Numbered from the stretch's first letter, positions 8,996-18,101 are shown. The stretch is 64,000 nt of DNA from Gordonibacter sp. An230 (GCF_002159915.1 NZ_NFJP01000013.1:1-64000), one strand, 5' to 3'. Notes: generated by a model not told the origin, from the sequence alone. Made by a program: numbers and translations.

Positions 8996-9735
8996 CGCTC
9001 TCCCCCTTCTCCGTGCGCGCCGCGTCGCGACGCCGCCACCTCGCGGCACACGTCCATGAACAGCCGCTCCAGGTCGGCGGCGGGATCAAGCCTGTCCTCG
9101 TAGGCCAGCCTTCCCTGCGCGATGATGCCGATGCGATCCGCCACCTGCGCCACTTCGCCCAGGATGTGGCTCGACACCACCACCGTGATGCCCTGCTCCG
9201 GCAATGCGCGGATGAACCCGCGCAGATCCTCGATGCCGATGGGGTCGAGCCCGTTGGTCGGCTCGTCCAAGATGAGCAGCCGTGGCCGCGCGAGAAGCGC
9301 GAGCGCTATCCCCAGGCGCTGCTTCATGCCCATCGAGAAGCGTCCGGCGCGCTTGGAGCCCGTATCCGTCAGGCCGACCGTCCGCAGCACCTCGTCGATG
9401 CGCTCGTCGGGGATGCCCAGAAGCGTCGTGCGCACGCGCAGGTTCTCGCGCGCGGTCAGGTTGGGGTAGAGCGGCGGCGTCTCGATGAGCGAGCCGATCG
9501 AGCGCAAATCCTCCCGCCGCCACGGCCGCCCCGCCACCGTGATCTGCCCTTCGGTGGAGTGCAGCATGCCCGCCACCATTTTGAGCAGGGTCGACTTGCC
9601 CGCTCCGTTCGGCCCGAGCAGCCCGTACACCGCGCCCTCGGGCACATGCAAAGACACGCGGTCCACCGCCGCCTGCGCCTGCGCGCCGCGACCGAACCGC
9701 TTGGTCAGCATCCGCGTCTCCAACGCCCATTCCAT
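8992..9735 (-). CDS. ABC transporter ATP-binding protein, lantibiotic-immunity type
   Basis: ATPase subunit of 247 residues that powers the two permeases translated from the same message. Walker A GPNGAGKST near residue 42, Q-loop region, signature FSMGMKQR, Walker B LLILDEPTNGLDP and the switch His in SSHILGEV are all present, and the ending matches the LanF/BcrA group. Start ATG at 9735 (MEWALETRML) follows AAAGGA; a longer upstream start would add 15 Arg-rich residues. First gene of the minus-strand run ATPase-permease-permease-YxeA-RR-HK. Confidence 0.93.
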   Translation of the reverse strand: MEWALETRMLTKRFGRGAQAQAAVDRVSLHVPEGAVYGLLGPNGAGKSTLLKMVAGMLHSTEGQITVAGRPWRREDLRSIGSLIETPPLYPNLTARENLRVRTTLLGIPDERIDEVLRTVGLTDTGSKRAGRFSMGMKQRLGIALALLARPRLLILDEPTNGLDPIGIEDLRGFIRALPEQGITVVVSSHILGEVAQVADRIGIIAQGRLAYEDRLDPAADLERLFMDVCREVAASRRGAHGEGGER

Positions 9736-10346
9736 CGAATCCGTCCTTTCCGTTCGCGCTCTTCGTCGTTCACGTCGCACATTCTGCCTATCCGGCCCCG
9801 GCGGTCGCGCATGTCATGCGCCGCGCGTCCCGGCGGGTCCTTCATCGAACGGAAACCAGCATGCGCCCTGAATCTAACGAAGCCTTAACGGCGGGGAAGG
9901 TTTTTCGCCGGCGCGGCGCGATGCCTCATCGTCGGCGCGTGCCCCGCGCCGTCGCCTGAGGCGACCGCTTCAGGCGCGAAAGGCGATCGTTTCAGGCGAC
10001 GGCGCCCCGACGCGTCCGACGAGGGTCGGGCGGGGGCGCGGGCGCGCCCGTGGGAGCGGGGTGTCGGGACGGTGCACACGAGGCAGGAGCGCAGACGCAC
10101 TCGCAAGGGCAGGGGCGCGGGGACGAGGTGCAGACGTGCCCGCAAGGGCAGGGGCGCGGGGCGTGCTCATAGGGAAGTGGGGGAGTCGGGGCGAGGTGCG
10201 GGCGCGCGCCCGCAGAGGCAGGGTGCCGGGACGGGATGGGCGCGGGGCGGGTGCGGGCGCGGCCATGGAGAGGTGGGGCGCTTGCGCGACGCGCGCGGGG
10301 CACGTGGGCGCGGCCATGAGGGCGCGGACGGTCGAGGTGCGCGGAC
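9736..10346. repeat. GC-rich degenerate-repeat intergenic region
   Basis: About 610 bases without a credible gene. The part after 10000 is purine-skewed on the plus strand and built from imperfect repeats. The 18-base string CAAGGGCAGGGGCGCGGG appears twice about 40 bases apart (near 10103 and 10143), and near 9965-10000 two similar 15-base strings (CGACCGCTTCAGGCG and CGATCGTTTCAGGCG) occur. Apparent reading frames here are Arg/Gly/Ala strings. No promoter was recognised with confidence. Confidence 0.5.
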
Positions 10347-10377
10347 GCGGCGTTCGGCGCTTATAACCGAACGCCGC
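10347..10377. terminator. Strong hairpin, possible bidirectional terminator
   Basis: A perfect 11-bp stem (GCGGCGTTCGG / CCGAACGCCGC) with a 9-base AT-rich loop (CGCTTATAA). It lies downstream of the serine dehydratase gene on the minus strand, where a terminator is expected. There is no T-run on either side, so function as a terminator is inferred. Confidence 0.5.
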
Positions 10378-10506
10378 TGATGCCAACTTCCAGAAAGGGA
10401 TGGCGGGTTGTCGCCGATCCGATGCCGTCCTTATCCCCCCGGGAGGCTCAGAGGCGTTCGCCCGCATCCGAGGGCTTTGCAGGGCGTTCGCCCGTGTCGG
10501 GAGGGT

Positions 10507-12138
10507 CTACCTTGCGCAGCCTGGGCACCAGGCGCGGGCCGAGGGCGCGGCGGCGATGCCGCCGAGGGCGCTTTCGCGCAGCTCGAAAGGAAGCGAGCGG
10601 CCCACTGCGTACAGGGCTTCGACGGTCTGGTCGAAGTCGACGAGGTTGCCGATGCCCGCGAGCGCTATCTGGGCGCTTGCGAGGGCGACCGCGGCCCCGG
10701 CGGCGTTGCGCTTCTGGCACGGCACCTCCACCAGACCCGCCACCGGGTCGCACACAAGCCCCATGAGGCTCATGAGCGCGTTGCCGGCCGCATCGAGGCA
10801 CTGCTCAGCCGAGCCGCCCAAAAGCTCGACGACGGCCGCGGCGGCCATGCCCGCAGCCGAGCCGACCTCGGCCTGACAGCCGCCCTCCGCGCCCGATACG
10901 GTGGCGTTGCGCGTGACGAGGTAGCCCACCGCCGCCGCAGCGGCCAGACCGCGCACGAGGTCGTCGTCCGACAGGCCGTGCGAGCGCTGCAGCGCCAAAA
11001 GCACGCCGGGGATGACGCCGGCCGACCCCGCCGTGGGCGCCGCCACGATGCGCCCCATCGACGCGTTCGTCTCGAGCACCGCCATCGAGAACGCGACGGC
11101 GTCCGAAAGCTGCGCGTCGCACGCCGACCCTCCGCGTGCGACCAGGGCCGCGAGCTTGCGCGCCTCGCCGCCGATGAGCCCGCCCATCGACGGCAGCGCC
11201 TCCTCGCGGGGCCTTTGCGCGGAGCGCCGCATCACGTCGAGCACGCCCGCCAAGTAGGCCCGCGCCCCGTCCGCGCGCCCGAGGCTGGCCGCAAGCGCCG
11301 CCTCGCGTTCCAAAAACGCCTCCGAGAGCGTCGCGCCGTGCGCTTCGCACCATGCGAGCAACGCCGCTGCGTTGGGGAAGTCGAGTTCGCGGAAGCGCTC
11401 GAGCGCCCCCGCCGCGTCCGCAGCTTCCGTCTGTCGCCCGCCGTCTGCCGACCCTGCGCCGCGCGCATCGCCCGGAATGACGCGCACGTCGAGGATGGCG
11501 GGGTGCGCCTCGATGGCGGCCTTCGCCTCAGGCCCCACGCCCTCGTCGGTTTCGAGCACCGTGTAGGCCACCGCCCCCTTGCGCTCGCGGTAGAGGCGCG
11601 TCGTGGCGATGTTCACGCCGCGCTCGCTGATGCAGGCGGCGATGTGGGCGAGCACGCCGGCCTCGTCGCGCTGTCGCACGACCACGCTCGTGCTCTCGCC
11701 GGTGATGCGCACGTCGATGCCGTCGATGCGCCGGATGACCGCCGCGCCGCCGCCCACGCTCTCGCCGCGCACGGCCATCTCGTTGCCGGCGGCGTCGATC
11801 ACGCGGATGTCGATGGTGTTGGGGTGCTCGTAGTCCGTCGCGTCGGGCAGGGGCGCGAAGGAAAACGAGAGCCCGGCCTGTTCGGCCAGGGCGAACGAAT
11901 CGCGAATGCGCAGGTCGTCGGCCGCAAATCCCAGCATGCCCGCCACGAGCGCCTTGTCAGTGCCGTGTCCGGAAAGCGTGTGCGCGAACGACCCCAGAAG
12001 CGAGAACTCGACGCGCACGGGCTCGGCCAGACACAGGCTGCGCGCCATGGAGGCTATGCGCAGCGCGCCCGCCGTGTGCGAACTCGAGGGCCCCACCATG
12101 ACGGGCCCGATGATGTCGGTCAGTCCGAGCGTTTCCAT
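10507..12138 (-). CDS. sdaA: L-serine dehydratase, iron-sulfur type, fused beta and alpha domains
   Basis: Cytosolic enzyme that deaminates L-serine to pyruvate and ammonia using a [4Fe-4S] cluster. The 543-residue chain begins with the beta domain (IIGPVMVGPSSSHTAGALRI), followed by an ACT-like regulatory domain at about 150-215 (DEAGVLAHIAACISERGVNI). The alpha catalytic domain from about 250 carries SVSGAEGGCQAEVGSA-type (here TVSGAEGGCQAEVG), ALMSLMGLVCDPVAGLVEVP with the paired cysteines and a final Cys-rich tail. E. coli SdaA is about 455 residues; the extra length is the ACT insert. Start ATG at 12138 follows AAGGAGAACG. Amino-acid fermentation fits an anaerobic actinobacterium. Confidence 0.94.
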   Translation of the reverse strand: METLGLTDIIGPVMVGPSSSHTAGALRIASMARSLCLAEPVRVEFSLLGSFAHTLSGHGTDKALVAGMLGFAADDLRIRDSFALAEQAGLSFSFAPLPDATDYEHPNTIDIRVIDAAGNEMAVRGESVGGGAAVIRRIDGIDVRITGESTSVVVRQRDEAGVLAHIAACISERGVNIATTRLYRERKGAVAYTVLETDEGVGPEAKAAIEAHPAILDVRVIPGDARGAGSADGGRQTEAADAAGALERFRELDFPNAAALLAWCEAHGATLSEAFLEREAALAASLGRADGARAYLAGVLDVMRRSAQRPREEALPSMGGLIGGEARKLAALVARGGSACDAQLSDAVAFSMAVLETNASMGRIVAAPTAGSAGVIPGVLLALQRSHGLSDDDLVRGLAAAAAVGYLVTRNATVSGAEGGCQAEVGSAAGMAAAAVVELLGGSAEQCLDAAGNALMSLMGLVCDPVAGLVEVPCQKRNAAGAAVALASAQIALAGIGNLVDFDQTVEALYAVGRSLPFELRESALGGIAAAPSARAWCPGCAR

Positions 12139-12364
12139 GTCGTTCTCCTTCGCTGCCTCGTTGTGCGCGCGGGGCCATCGTAACGCATGCGGGGCCTTTC
12201 GTCTGCACTTTCGCAAGATTCGGCGACGAAATGCGGGCGGCGTCCCGACGGCGCGCTATACTAGGGCGCGCCAAAGCGCGGCGTCGGCGGGGCCGCTGGG
12301 CGCGCTTTGGGGATACGAAGCCTCGGCCCGTCCGTTTCGGGCCTTACCGTTGAAGGAGCATCGC

Positions 12365-13738
12365 ATGCCGGCATCGACACCGATCATCGTGGTGGGGCAC
12401 AAGAACCCCGACAACGACGCCATCTGCGCGGCGGTCGCGTACGCGCATCTCAAAAACGAGCTCGCACGCCGCGACGAGGCCGCCGGCCGCCCGGCGAGCT
12501 CTTACGTGCCCGCTCGCCTGGGGCCGCTGCCGCCCGAGACGGCGTGGGTGCTTAAGAGCAACGGTCTGCCCGCGCCCGAGATCATCGGCCACATTCACGC
12601 GCGCGTGCTCGACGTCATGACGCCGAGCCCCCTCTCCATCGGCCGTGACGCCACCATCTTGGAGGCCGGTCGGCTGCTGCGCCAGCACAACATCCGCGCT
12701 CTCGTGGTCACGAACGACGACGGCACGTACCGGGGCCTCGTCACCACGCGTATGATCGCGGAGCGCTACATCGCGGCGACCGACAAGCTCGAGGAGGGCG
12801 GCGCCGACGAGGTGGCGGTGGCGAACGACCTCATCGCCTCGCTCGACCAGAAAGTAGAGGACATCACCGAGACGGACGTGCTCGTGCTGGACAAGGACGG
12901 ACTGCTCAAGGAAGCCGTCGAGGACCTCATGGCCAGCGAGCTGCGCGAAGCCGTGGTGCTCGATGCGGACGGGTTCGCCATCGGCATCGTCACGCGCTCG
13001 GACGTGGCGGTGCGGCCGCGACGGCGCGTCATCCTCGTGGACCACAACGAGACGCGTCAGGCCGTTCCCGGCATCGAGGAGGCCGAGGTTGTCGAGATCA
13101 TCGACCACCACCGCATCGGCGACGTCATGACGACCTCGCCCATCAAGTTCACGAACCTGCCTGTGGGCTCGAGCGCCACCATCGTCACCATGGAGTACCG
13201 CCGGTTCGGCATCGAGATCCCGCGAGCCATCGCCGCGGTGCTCCTGTCCGCCATCATGACCGACACGGTGGTGCTGAAGTCGCCCACCACCACCTACGTC
13301 GACCGGGAGCAGGTGGAGCACCTCGCGGGCATCCTCGACGTCGACCCTGTGGAGTTCGGGCTGTCGGTGTTCAAGTGCCGCGGGGGAGAGGCGGGCATGC
13401 CCGTGGAGAAGCTCGTCGGCGCCGATTCGAAGGAGTTCCAGATCGGCGACGCCACGGTGCTCATCGCCCAGCGCGAGACGGTGGACCTTCCCGGCGTCAT
13501 GGAGCGCGAGGAGGAGATCCGCGAGTACATGCGCCGCCTGAGGGAGGCGCACGGCTACGAGTTCGTGCTGCTCATGGTCACCGACATCGTGGCCGAGGGC
13601 AGCCAGTTTCTCTGCGAGGGGAACCGCCGCATCGTCAACCGCGCGTTCGACATCGAGTGCACGGGCGTCGGCGGCACGTGGATGCCCGGCGTGCTGAGCC
13701 GCAAGAAGCAGGTGGCCGCCAAGATACTCGGCGCATAG
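12365..13738 (+). CDS. ppaC: Manganese-dependent inorganic pyrophosphatase with CBS domains
   Basis: Family II pyrophosphatase that hydrolyses pyrophosphate to phosphate, 457 residues. The DHH domain is split. The N-terminal metal motifs GHKNPDNDAICAA are at 10-22. A CBS-domain insert (about 75-225; DVMTPSPLSIG, LREAVVLDADGFAIGIVTRSD) follows, then the DHH core resumes with EIIDHHRIGD and LSAIMTDTVVLKSPT, and the DHHA2 domain closes with RRIVNRAFDIEC. CBS-containing versions are regulated by adenine nucleotides, known for Clostridia and Coriobacteriia. Start ATG at 12365 follows AAGGAG. Transcribed divergently from the serine dehydratase; a TATACT element at 12257 may be its -10 box, though no -35 is clear. 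Confidence 0.95.
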   Translation: MPASTPIIVVGHKNPDNDAICAAVAYAHLKNELARRDEAAGRPASSYVPARLGPLPPETAWVLKSNGLPAPEIIGHIHARVLDVMTPSPLSIGRDATILEAGRLLRQHNIRALVVTNDDGTYRGLVTTRMIAERYIAATDKLEEGGADEVAVANDLIASLDQKVEDITETDVLVLDKDGLLKEAVEDLMASELREAVVLDADGFAIGIVTRSDVAVRPRRRVILVDHNETRQAVPGIEEAEVVEIIDHHRIGDVMTTSPIKFTNLPVGSSATIVTMEYRRFGIEIPRAIAAVLLSAIMTDTVVLKSPTTTYVDREQVEHLAGILDVDPVEFGLSVFKCRGGEAGMPVEKLVGADSKEFQIGDATVLIAQRETVDLPGVMEREEEIREYMRRLREAHGYEFVLLMVTDIVAEGSQFLCEGNRRIVNRAFDIECTGVGGTWMPGVLSRKKQVAAKILGA

Positions 13739-13826
13739 AACGCGCCGCGCCGTCGCGTCGCCGGTGCGGCGCCCATTGCGATTCGCGCGCCCGTCGCTTC
13801 GGCGAAGGGCGTGGTCGGTCGCGGTC

Positions 13827-14717
13827 TTACGCGCCGAGCGGCGAAGGCTCGCTCCATCGATCCTCGAGAAACGATACGAGGAAGTCGCAGAACATCCGGG
13901 CCTCCTCTGAGGAGGATCCGTCGTGGCGAAGCACTTCGAGCGTGCGGACGAACCGCGCGTCGGCGAGCGGTTCGAGCCGGGCGTTGCCGTCGGCGAGGCC
14001 TCCCCAGCTGCGTTCGGGCCAGAACCCCACGCCCAGCCCAAGGCCGATCATGCGCTTCACCACGGCGGGGCTGTCGCTTTCAAACGCCACGCGCGGCGCG
14101 AAGCCCGCATCGGCGCACGCCTCGTCGCACACCGTGCGGAAGGCGCGGCTTCCCGCCAGGCAGATGAACGGGTCGGCGGCCAGCTCGTCGAGCGCGAGGG
14201 GGCCACGTTTTGCGCGCTCGGCCGGCACCGCTGCCCCGATGCGCTCGGTGAAGCGTGCGACGGCAGCCGGATCGCCCGCGCGTCCGCGACCGCCGTCCCC
14301 GCGCCGCGCAGTGCGCAGGCGCACGTCCCAGCGCTGATCGGCGTTCTGCATGACGACGAAGCGGGCGTTCGGGCGGCGTGCACGGTAGGCGGCGATGGCC
14401 TCGACGGCCAGGGTGGAGGCCGACTCTATCGCGAGGCGCACGGTGGCCTGCTCGCGTCCCGCCGTCTCGGCCAGCTCGGCGGGCAGCGCGTCGAGCGCGG
14501 CCAGGACGGGTCGCACGCGTTCGTGCAGCACCGCGCCGCAAGGAGTGAGGCGCACGTTGCGCCCGACGCGCTCGATCAGCTTCACGCCCAGCTCGCGCTC
14601 GAGCCGCCTGATGGACTGCGTGAGCGCGGGCTGCGCGACGTTGAGCCGCTTCGCGCTGTTCGTGACATGCTGCGTGCGCGCCACCTCCTCGAAGTACCGA
14701 AGCTGCAAAAGCTCCAT
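13827..14717 (-). CDS. LysR-family transcriptional regulator
   Basis: One-component regulator, 296 residues. The N-terminal helix-turn-helix is classic (LQLRYFEEVARTQHVTNSAKRL, then ALTQSIRRLERELGVKLIER, residues 4-50), followed by a periplasmic-binding-like effector domain (IGLGLGVGFWPERSW near 230). The stretch around residues 130-165 is Arg/Gly-rich and lacks the usual short loop, so the effector pocket may be altered. Start ATG at 14717 follows AAGGAGGG. It diverges from a small membrane-protein gene 160 bases away that it may control. Confidence 0.92.
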   Translation of the reverse strand: MELLQLRYFEEVARTQHVTNSAKRLNVAQPALTQSIRRLERELGVKLIERVGRNVRLTPCGAVLHERVRPVLAALDALPAELAETAGREQATVRLAIESASTLAVEAIAAYRARRPNARFVVMQNADQRWDVRLRTARRGDGGRGRAGDPAAVARFTERIGAAVPAERAKRGPLALDELAADPFICLAGSRAFRTVCDEACADAGFAPRVAFESDSPAVVKRMIGLGLGVGFWPERSWGGLADGNARLEPLADARFVRTLEVLRHDGSSSEEARMFCDFLVSFLEDRWSEPSPLGA

Positions 14718-14877
14718 CTTCGCCCTCCTTCGCTTCTAACTCATAATATGCATATTATCATTTTATAAAAAAGTATATATTAGACAGAGGTGATGGCGAG
14801 TCGTACGCTGAGACGCGGAACACGAACGGATGCCGTCGGGGCTTCGGCGGCGAGCAAGGAACGAAGGCGAAGAGCGC

Positions 14878-15192
14878 ATGTCGGAGGTTCTGGAGGCGGC
14901 GATGCTCGTCTGCTTCGGTTTGTCGTGGCCGATCAACGGGTACAAAAGTTACAAGGCGGGCACGGCTGCCGGGTCGAGTTGGCAGTTCATCGCGCTCATC
15001 ACGGCGGGGTATGTGGCCGGCATCGCGGCGAAGTTCGCGTCCGGGACGGTGAACTGGGTGCTCGCCGTCTACCTTGTCAACCTCGTGTGCGTCGGCGCCA
15101 ACTGGGCCGTGTACTTCCGCAACCGCCGTCTCGACGAGCGGCGCAAGGATGGTGTGCCTTGCCGCCCCGTCTCCGCGCATTCGAAAGCCTAG
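14878..15192 (+). CDS. Small membrane protein, PQ-loop/SemiSWEET-like
   Basis: Protein of 104 residues with three hydrophobic helices (about 4-20, 33-53 and 60-80). The motifs CFGLSWPINGYKSYKAGTA after helix 1 and a final helix ending YFRNRRLDERR recall half-size PQ-loop (SemiSWEET-type) proteins, which move sugars or cations as dimers, but the match is by eye. Start ATG at 14878 chosen because the first helix begins directly after it; the ribosome site is weak (GAAGGCGAAGAG). Divergent from the LysR gene, so possibly under its control. Confidence 0.68.
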   Translation: MSEVLEAAMLVCFGLSWPINGYKSYKAGTAAGSSWQFIALITAGYVAGIAAKFASGTVNWVLAVYLVNLVCVGANWAVYFRNRRLDERRKDGVPCRPVSAHSKA

Positions 15193-15559
15193 CCCGCCTG
15201 ATGCGGGGCGCATGGTTTGCGGTGGGGCGTGCGGCCTGCGGCGGGGACGTGCGGTTCGAGGTGGAGGCGTGTAGCCCGCGGAGGGCGCGCGCGATCCGCA
15301 GTGGACGCGTGTAGCTCACGGCAGGGCACGCGCGATCTGCCCGCACCCTTCTCGCCTTCGTCGTGCAGACGCTCCCCATTGCTTGCGCGCCTTCGTCGTG
15401 CAGCCCATTACAGTAGATACCAGCCTGATTTGGCCATGCCCAAGGAGCTTGGCGGCTCTGGCTAGGCGATTGCCCAGCCAGCCTTCGCTTATTATCGACA
15501 TGGCTCCATGCCCCCCCCCTCCCTCGCTCAGGCCCTCCATCGCCTCCGTGCAAAGCGCT
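15193..15559. other. Gene-free stretch with a degenerate direct repeat
   Basis: About 365 bases between two convergent genes. Two imperfect copies of a roughly 38-base unit occur at about 15263-15300 and 15303-15340 (shared core GCGTGTAGC, then GCGCGAT after about 20 bases). A nine-cytosine run lies at 15511-15519. No terminator with a T-run and no credible gene were found. Confidence 0.45.
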
Positions 15560-16138
15560 CTACAGCAGCACGTCTGCGAGCGCGCGCTTCGGGACGTGAT
15601 GGACGCCTTCGGCGTCGCGCCAGTAGGCGGTGGAACCGCCGGGGGACATGCTCGTCACGCGCACCTTTTCTGCGGGCTTGCCGAGCGCGAGCACGAGGTC
15701 GGGTTGGAACCGCTCGCGGTCGATGCCGAGCGCGTCGGCCACGCCGCGCTTCTTGAACGACCCCACGATGCAGCCGCCGAAGCCGGCTTCTGCCGCTTGC
15801 AGCATGATGGTCTGCGCGGCGATGCCCTCGTCCCAGGCCGTGAACGTGTCGGCGAGCGTGCGGTCGCGATCGCGGCAGATCGCGATGTAGCCGCTTGGGC
15901 GCTCTCCGGGCTCGGGTCCGTCCCAATCGGGCAGCGCCTTGGCCCAAGCGCAGCAGGAGAACACCTGCGCGCATACGCCTTCGTCGGTTGCGACGGCGTA
16001 GCGCAGCGGCTGGGCGTTTCCGCTCGACGCGACGAGGCGCGCGGCGTCCACCCACGATACGAGCGTCGCGCGGCTGAGGCGCGCGCTCTCGTCGAAGCGG
16101 CGGTAGCTCCGGCAGGTTGCGATGATGTCTTGCAGCAT
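15560..16138 (-). CDS. Nitroreductase-family protein
   Basis: FMN-dependent oxidoreductase of the nitroreductase fold, 192 residues. It opens with IIATCRSYRRFDE, typical of the family's FMN phosphate-binding arginines. SSGNAQPLRYAV sits at about 38-49, GIAAQTIMLQAAEAGFGGCIVGSF at 105-128, and LALGKPAEKVR near the end. Start ATG at 16138 follows GAGGAGGCCC. Substrate cannot be told from sequence. It diverges from the M20 peptidase gene; an ATTATAAT palindrome at 16213-16219 could serve as a -10 box in either direction. Confidence 0.93.
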   Translation of the reverse strand: MLQDIIATCRSYRRFDESARLSRATLVSWVDAARLVASSGNAQPLRYAVATDEGVCAQVFSCCAWAKALPDWDGPEPGERPSGYIAICRDRDRTLADTFTAWDEGIAAQTIMLQAAEAGFGGCIVGSFKKRGVADALGIDRERFQPDLVLALGKPAEKVRVTSMSPGGSTAYWRDAEGVHHVPKRALADVLL

Positions 16139-16412
16139 GGGGCCTCCTCGTTTCGCTGCGCGCCGCGCACCTTCCGTTGCCGGGATCGCCGCGCGCGTCC
16201 GTTCGCCCCGCATTATAATGGAGCGCGCCGTTTGCGCATCGCCCATACCCGACAGGCGATGCGCGAGCGCGGCGACGGGAAGCGCGCTTCGCCGAAGACG
16301 CCGCGGCGCTTCGCTGCGCACCGCCTCGCGCGTCGGGGCGCAAGGACGTCTGCGCTTCGGCGCCGCCCCTCGTCGCCGCGGGCTTTCGTCGAACCCTGTT
16401 GGAAGGAGCCTC

Positions 16413-17528
16413 ATGAACTCGAACCGTCTGCTCGACCTGTTCTGCGAACTCGTCCGCATCGAAAGCCCCTCGCGCCGCGAGGCGGCGATGGCGGGCCGTT
16501 GCGCCGACGAGCTGCGCTCCCTGGGGTTCGAGGTGCGCTTCGACGGGTCGGCTTCGCAGACGGGGTCGGACACGGGAAACCTCATCGCGCACCTGCCCGG
16601 CACGGCGGGCGGCGCGATCGTGCTCTCGGCCCACATGGACACCGTGCAGCCGTGCGCGGGCATCGAGCCTGTCGTGGAGGGCGGCGTGGTGCGCTCGGCC
16701 GGCGACACCATCCTGTCGGCCGACGACAAGGCCGGCGTGGCGGCCATCCTCGAGGGCGTGCGCTCCGCTCTCGAGGACGGAGCCTCCCGCCCCGACATCA
16801 CCGTGCTGCTCACCACCTGCGAGGAACTGCATCTTCTGGGGGCCGGGGCGCTGGCCGAGGGCGAGCTTCCTGCCGGCGCGCCGTGCTACGTGCTCGATGC
16901 CGACGGCGCTCCCGGCACCGTCATCGTCGGCGCTCCGTGCCACTGGGCGCTCAAGGCCCGCTTCTCGGGACGCGCCGCGCATGCGGGCGTCGAGCCGGAG
17001 AAGGGCGCGTCGGCCATCGCCATGGCCGCTGCGGCGGTGGGCGCGATGCCGCTCGGGCGCATCGATGAGGCCACGACCGCCAACATCGGGACGATCTCGG
17101 GCGGCTGCGCGACGAACGTCGTGCCGGATGCGTGCGCGCTGGCTGGCGAGTGCCGCTCGCTTTTCGCCGAGCGCGCCGGGGCGCAGAAGGCCGCCATGAC
17201 GGCCGCCCTTAAGGACGCCGCCGCGCGCTTCGGCGGCGCGGTCGAGGTCGAATGGACGAAAAGCTACGACGCCGTGCTCTACGACGAGGATGACGAGTTG
17301 GTGCGCGGCCTCTCGTCGGCTATCCGCGCGGCGGGCCTCGAGCCGCGTTTTCATCGATCGGGCGGCGGTGCCGACGCGAACGTGCTGTGCGCCCGCGGCG
17401 TGCGCGCGGTGACGCTGGGCATCGGCATGACGGCCTTCCATTCCGTGGACGAGCATATCGCCGTGGCCGACCTCGAGGGCTCGGCGCGTCTCGTGGAGGC
17501 CCTTATCGCCGAGGGGGCGCGGGGGTAG
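16413..17528 (+). CDS. M20-family metallopeptidase (peptidase T-like)
   Basis: Zinc-dependent exopeptidase of 371 residues, cytosolic. The metal-binding motif SAHMDTVQP lies near 68, followed by GDTILSADDKAGVAAILEG near 96 and the catalytic glutamate pair TTCEELHLLG near 128. The dimerisation domain (RAAHAGVEPEKGASAI) is at about 188-203, and HRSGGGADANVL with GIGMTAFHSVDEHI follows near the C-terminus. The pattern resembles peptidase T and the YpxC-like dipeptidases. Start ATG at 16413 follows GGAAGGAGCC. Likely feeds amino acids to fermentation; exact peptide preference unknown. Confidence 0.94.
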   Translation: MNSNRLLDLFCELVRIESPSRREAAMAGRCADELRSLGFEVRFDGSASQTGSDTGNLIAHLPGTAGGAIVLSAHMDTVQPCAGIEPVVEGGVVRSAGDTILSADDKAGVAAILEGVRSALEDGASRPDITVLLTTCEELHLLGAGALAEGELPAGAPCYVLDADGAPGTVIVGAPCHWALKARFSGRAAHAGVEPEKGASAIAMAAAAVGAMPLGRIDEATTANIGTISGGCATNVVPDACALAGECRSLFAERAGAQKAAMTAALKDAAARFGGAVEVEWTKSYDAVLYDEDDELVRGLSSAIRAAGLEPRFHRSGGGADANVLCARGVRAVTLGIGMTAFHSVDEHIAVADLEGSARLVEALIAEGARG

Positions 17529-17934
17529 AACCCTGCTGCTGCCGGCTCGCCGCGGGCAGTATCCTGCCGCTTCCGGTGCTTTGCCGCAGCCGGCGCGCCG
17601 CCGCAGCTGGCATCCTGTTGCCGCGGTCGTCGCAGCCGGCGCGCTGCCGCCGCAGTTGCCGTTACCGGCGCGCTGTCGCCGCGGTCGTTGCAGCTGTCGC
17701 GCCGCCGCAGTTGTCGCTTCCGGGGCTTTGCTGTCGCGGGCGGCGTCCTGTTACAGCAGCGGCGGGGCGTCCTGTCCTCGTTTTCGCTTCGCGGGGCCGC
17801 TTCGGGCGACGACGGCTCCGCGCGAGCGGAGCCCCCATCTGCGAGCCTCTTGCTCCGCGCCCTCTTTCGCGTTCTCCGCGCTCCGGGCTGCTTCGGACTC
17901 CATCTTCCGATGGCATGCGACTTGTTAACCTTAG
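17529..17934. repeat. GC-rich tandem-degenerate intergenic region
   Basis: About 400 bases rich in GCCGC units. A loosely repeated block (CCGCAGTTG, CCGGCGCGCTG, CCGCGGTCGT) recurs several times between 17590 and 17720. It lacks a plausible gene on either strand and ends at the TetR promoter. Confidence 0.5.
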
Positions 17935-17963
17935 TTGACACATTCGTGCGTTGTCCCTATAAT
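17935..17963 (+). promoter_or_regulatory. Consensus sigma-70/SigA promoter of the tetR operon
   Basis: Perfect -35 box TTGACA (17935-17940), 17-base spacer and perfect -10 box TATAAT (17958-17963). This is the best promoter in the window and drives the tetR gene starting at 18102, leaving a leader of about 130 bases. Confidence 0.88.
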
Positions 17964-17994
17964 CAAAACCGCCGGTTTCAAACCGACGGTTTTG
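17964..17994 (+). promoter_or_regulatory. 31-bp palindromic operator, likely TetR autoregulation site
   Basis: Two 15-base arms around a central C at 17979: CAAAACCGCCGGTTT on the left and AAACCGACGGTTTTG on the right, complementary except for one position. It abuts the -10 box and covers the expected transcription start, so a bound dimer would block the promoter. The TetR-family gene just downstream is the natural binder; that link is inference. Confidence 0.8.
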
Positions 17995-18101
17995 ATAAGG
18001 ACACGCGCGAGGCGGCGGGAGAGACGTCCCGGGTCGGGCGCGAGGAAACAGAGCGGCGCGGCGGGGATCGGGCGGCGCGCCAAGGCGAGGCGACGGAAGG
18101 G

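Noticed and set aside
3059-9735. Lantibiotic or other RiPP precursor gene within the immunity-like module
   Set aside because: Searched the gaps 5730-6054, 6568-6869 and 9736-10506 on both strands; no short frame with a leader and a Cys/Ser/Thr-rich core was found.
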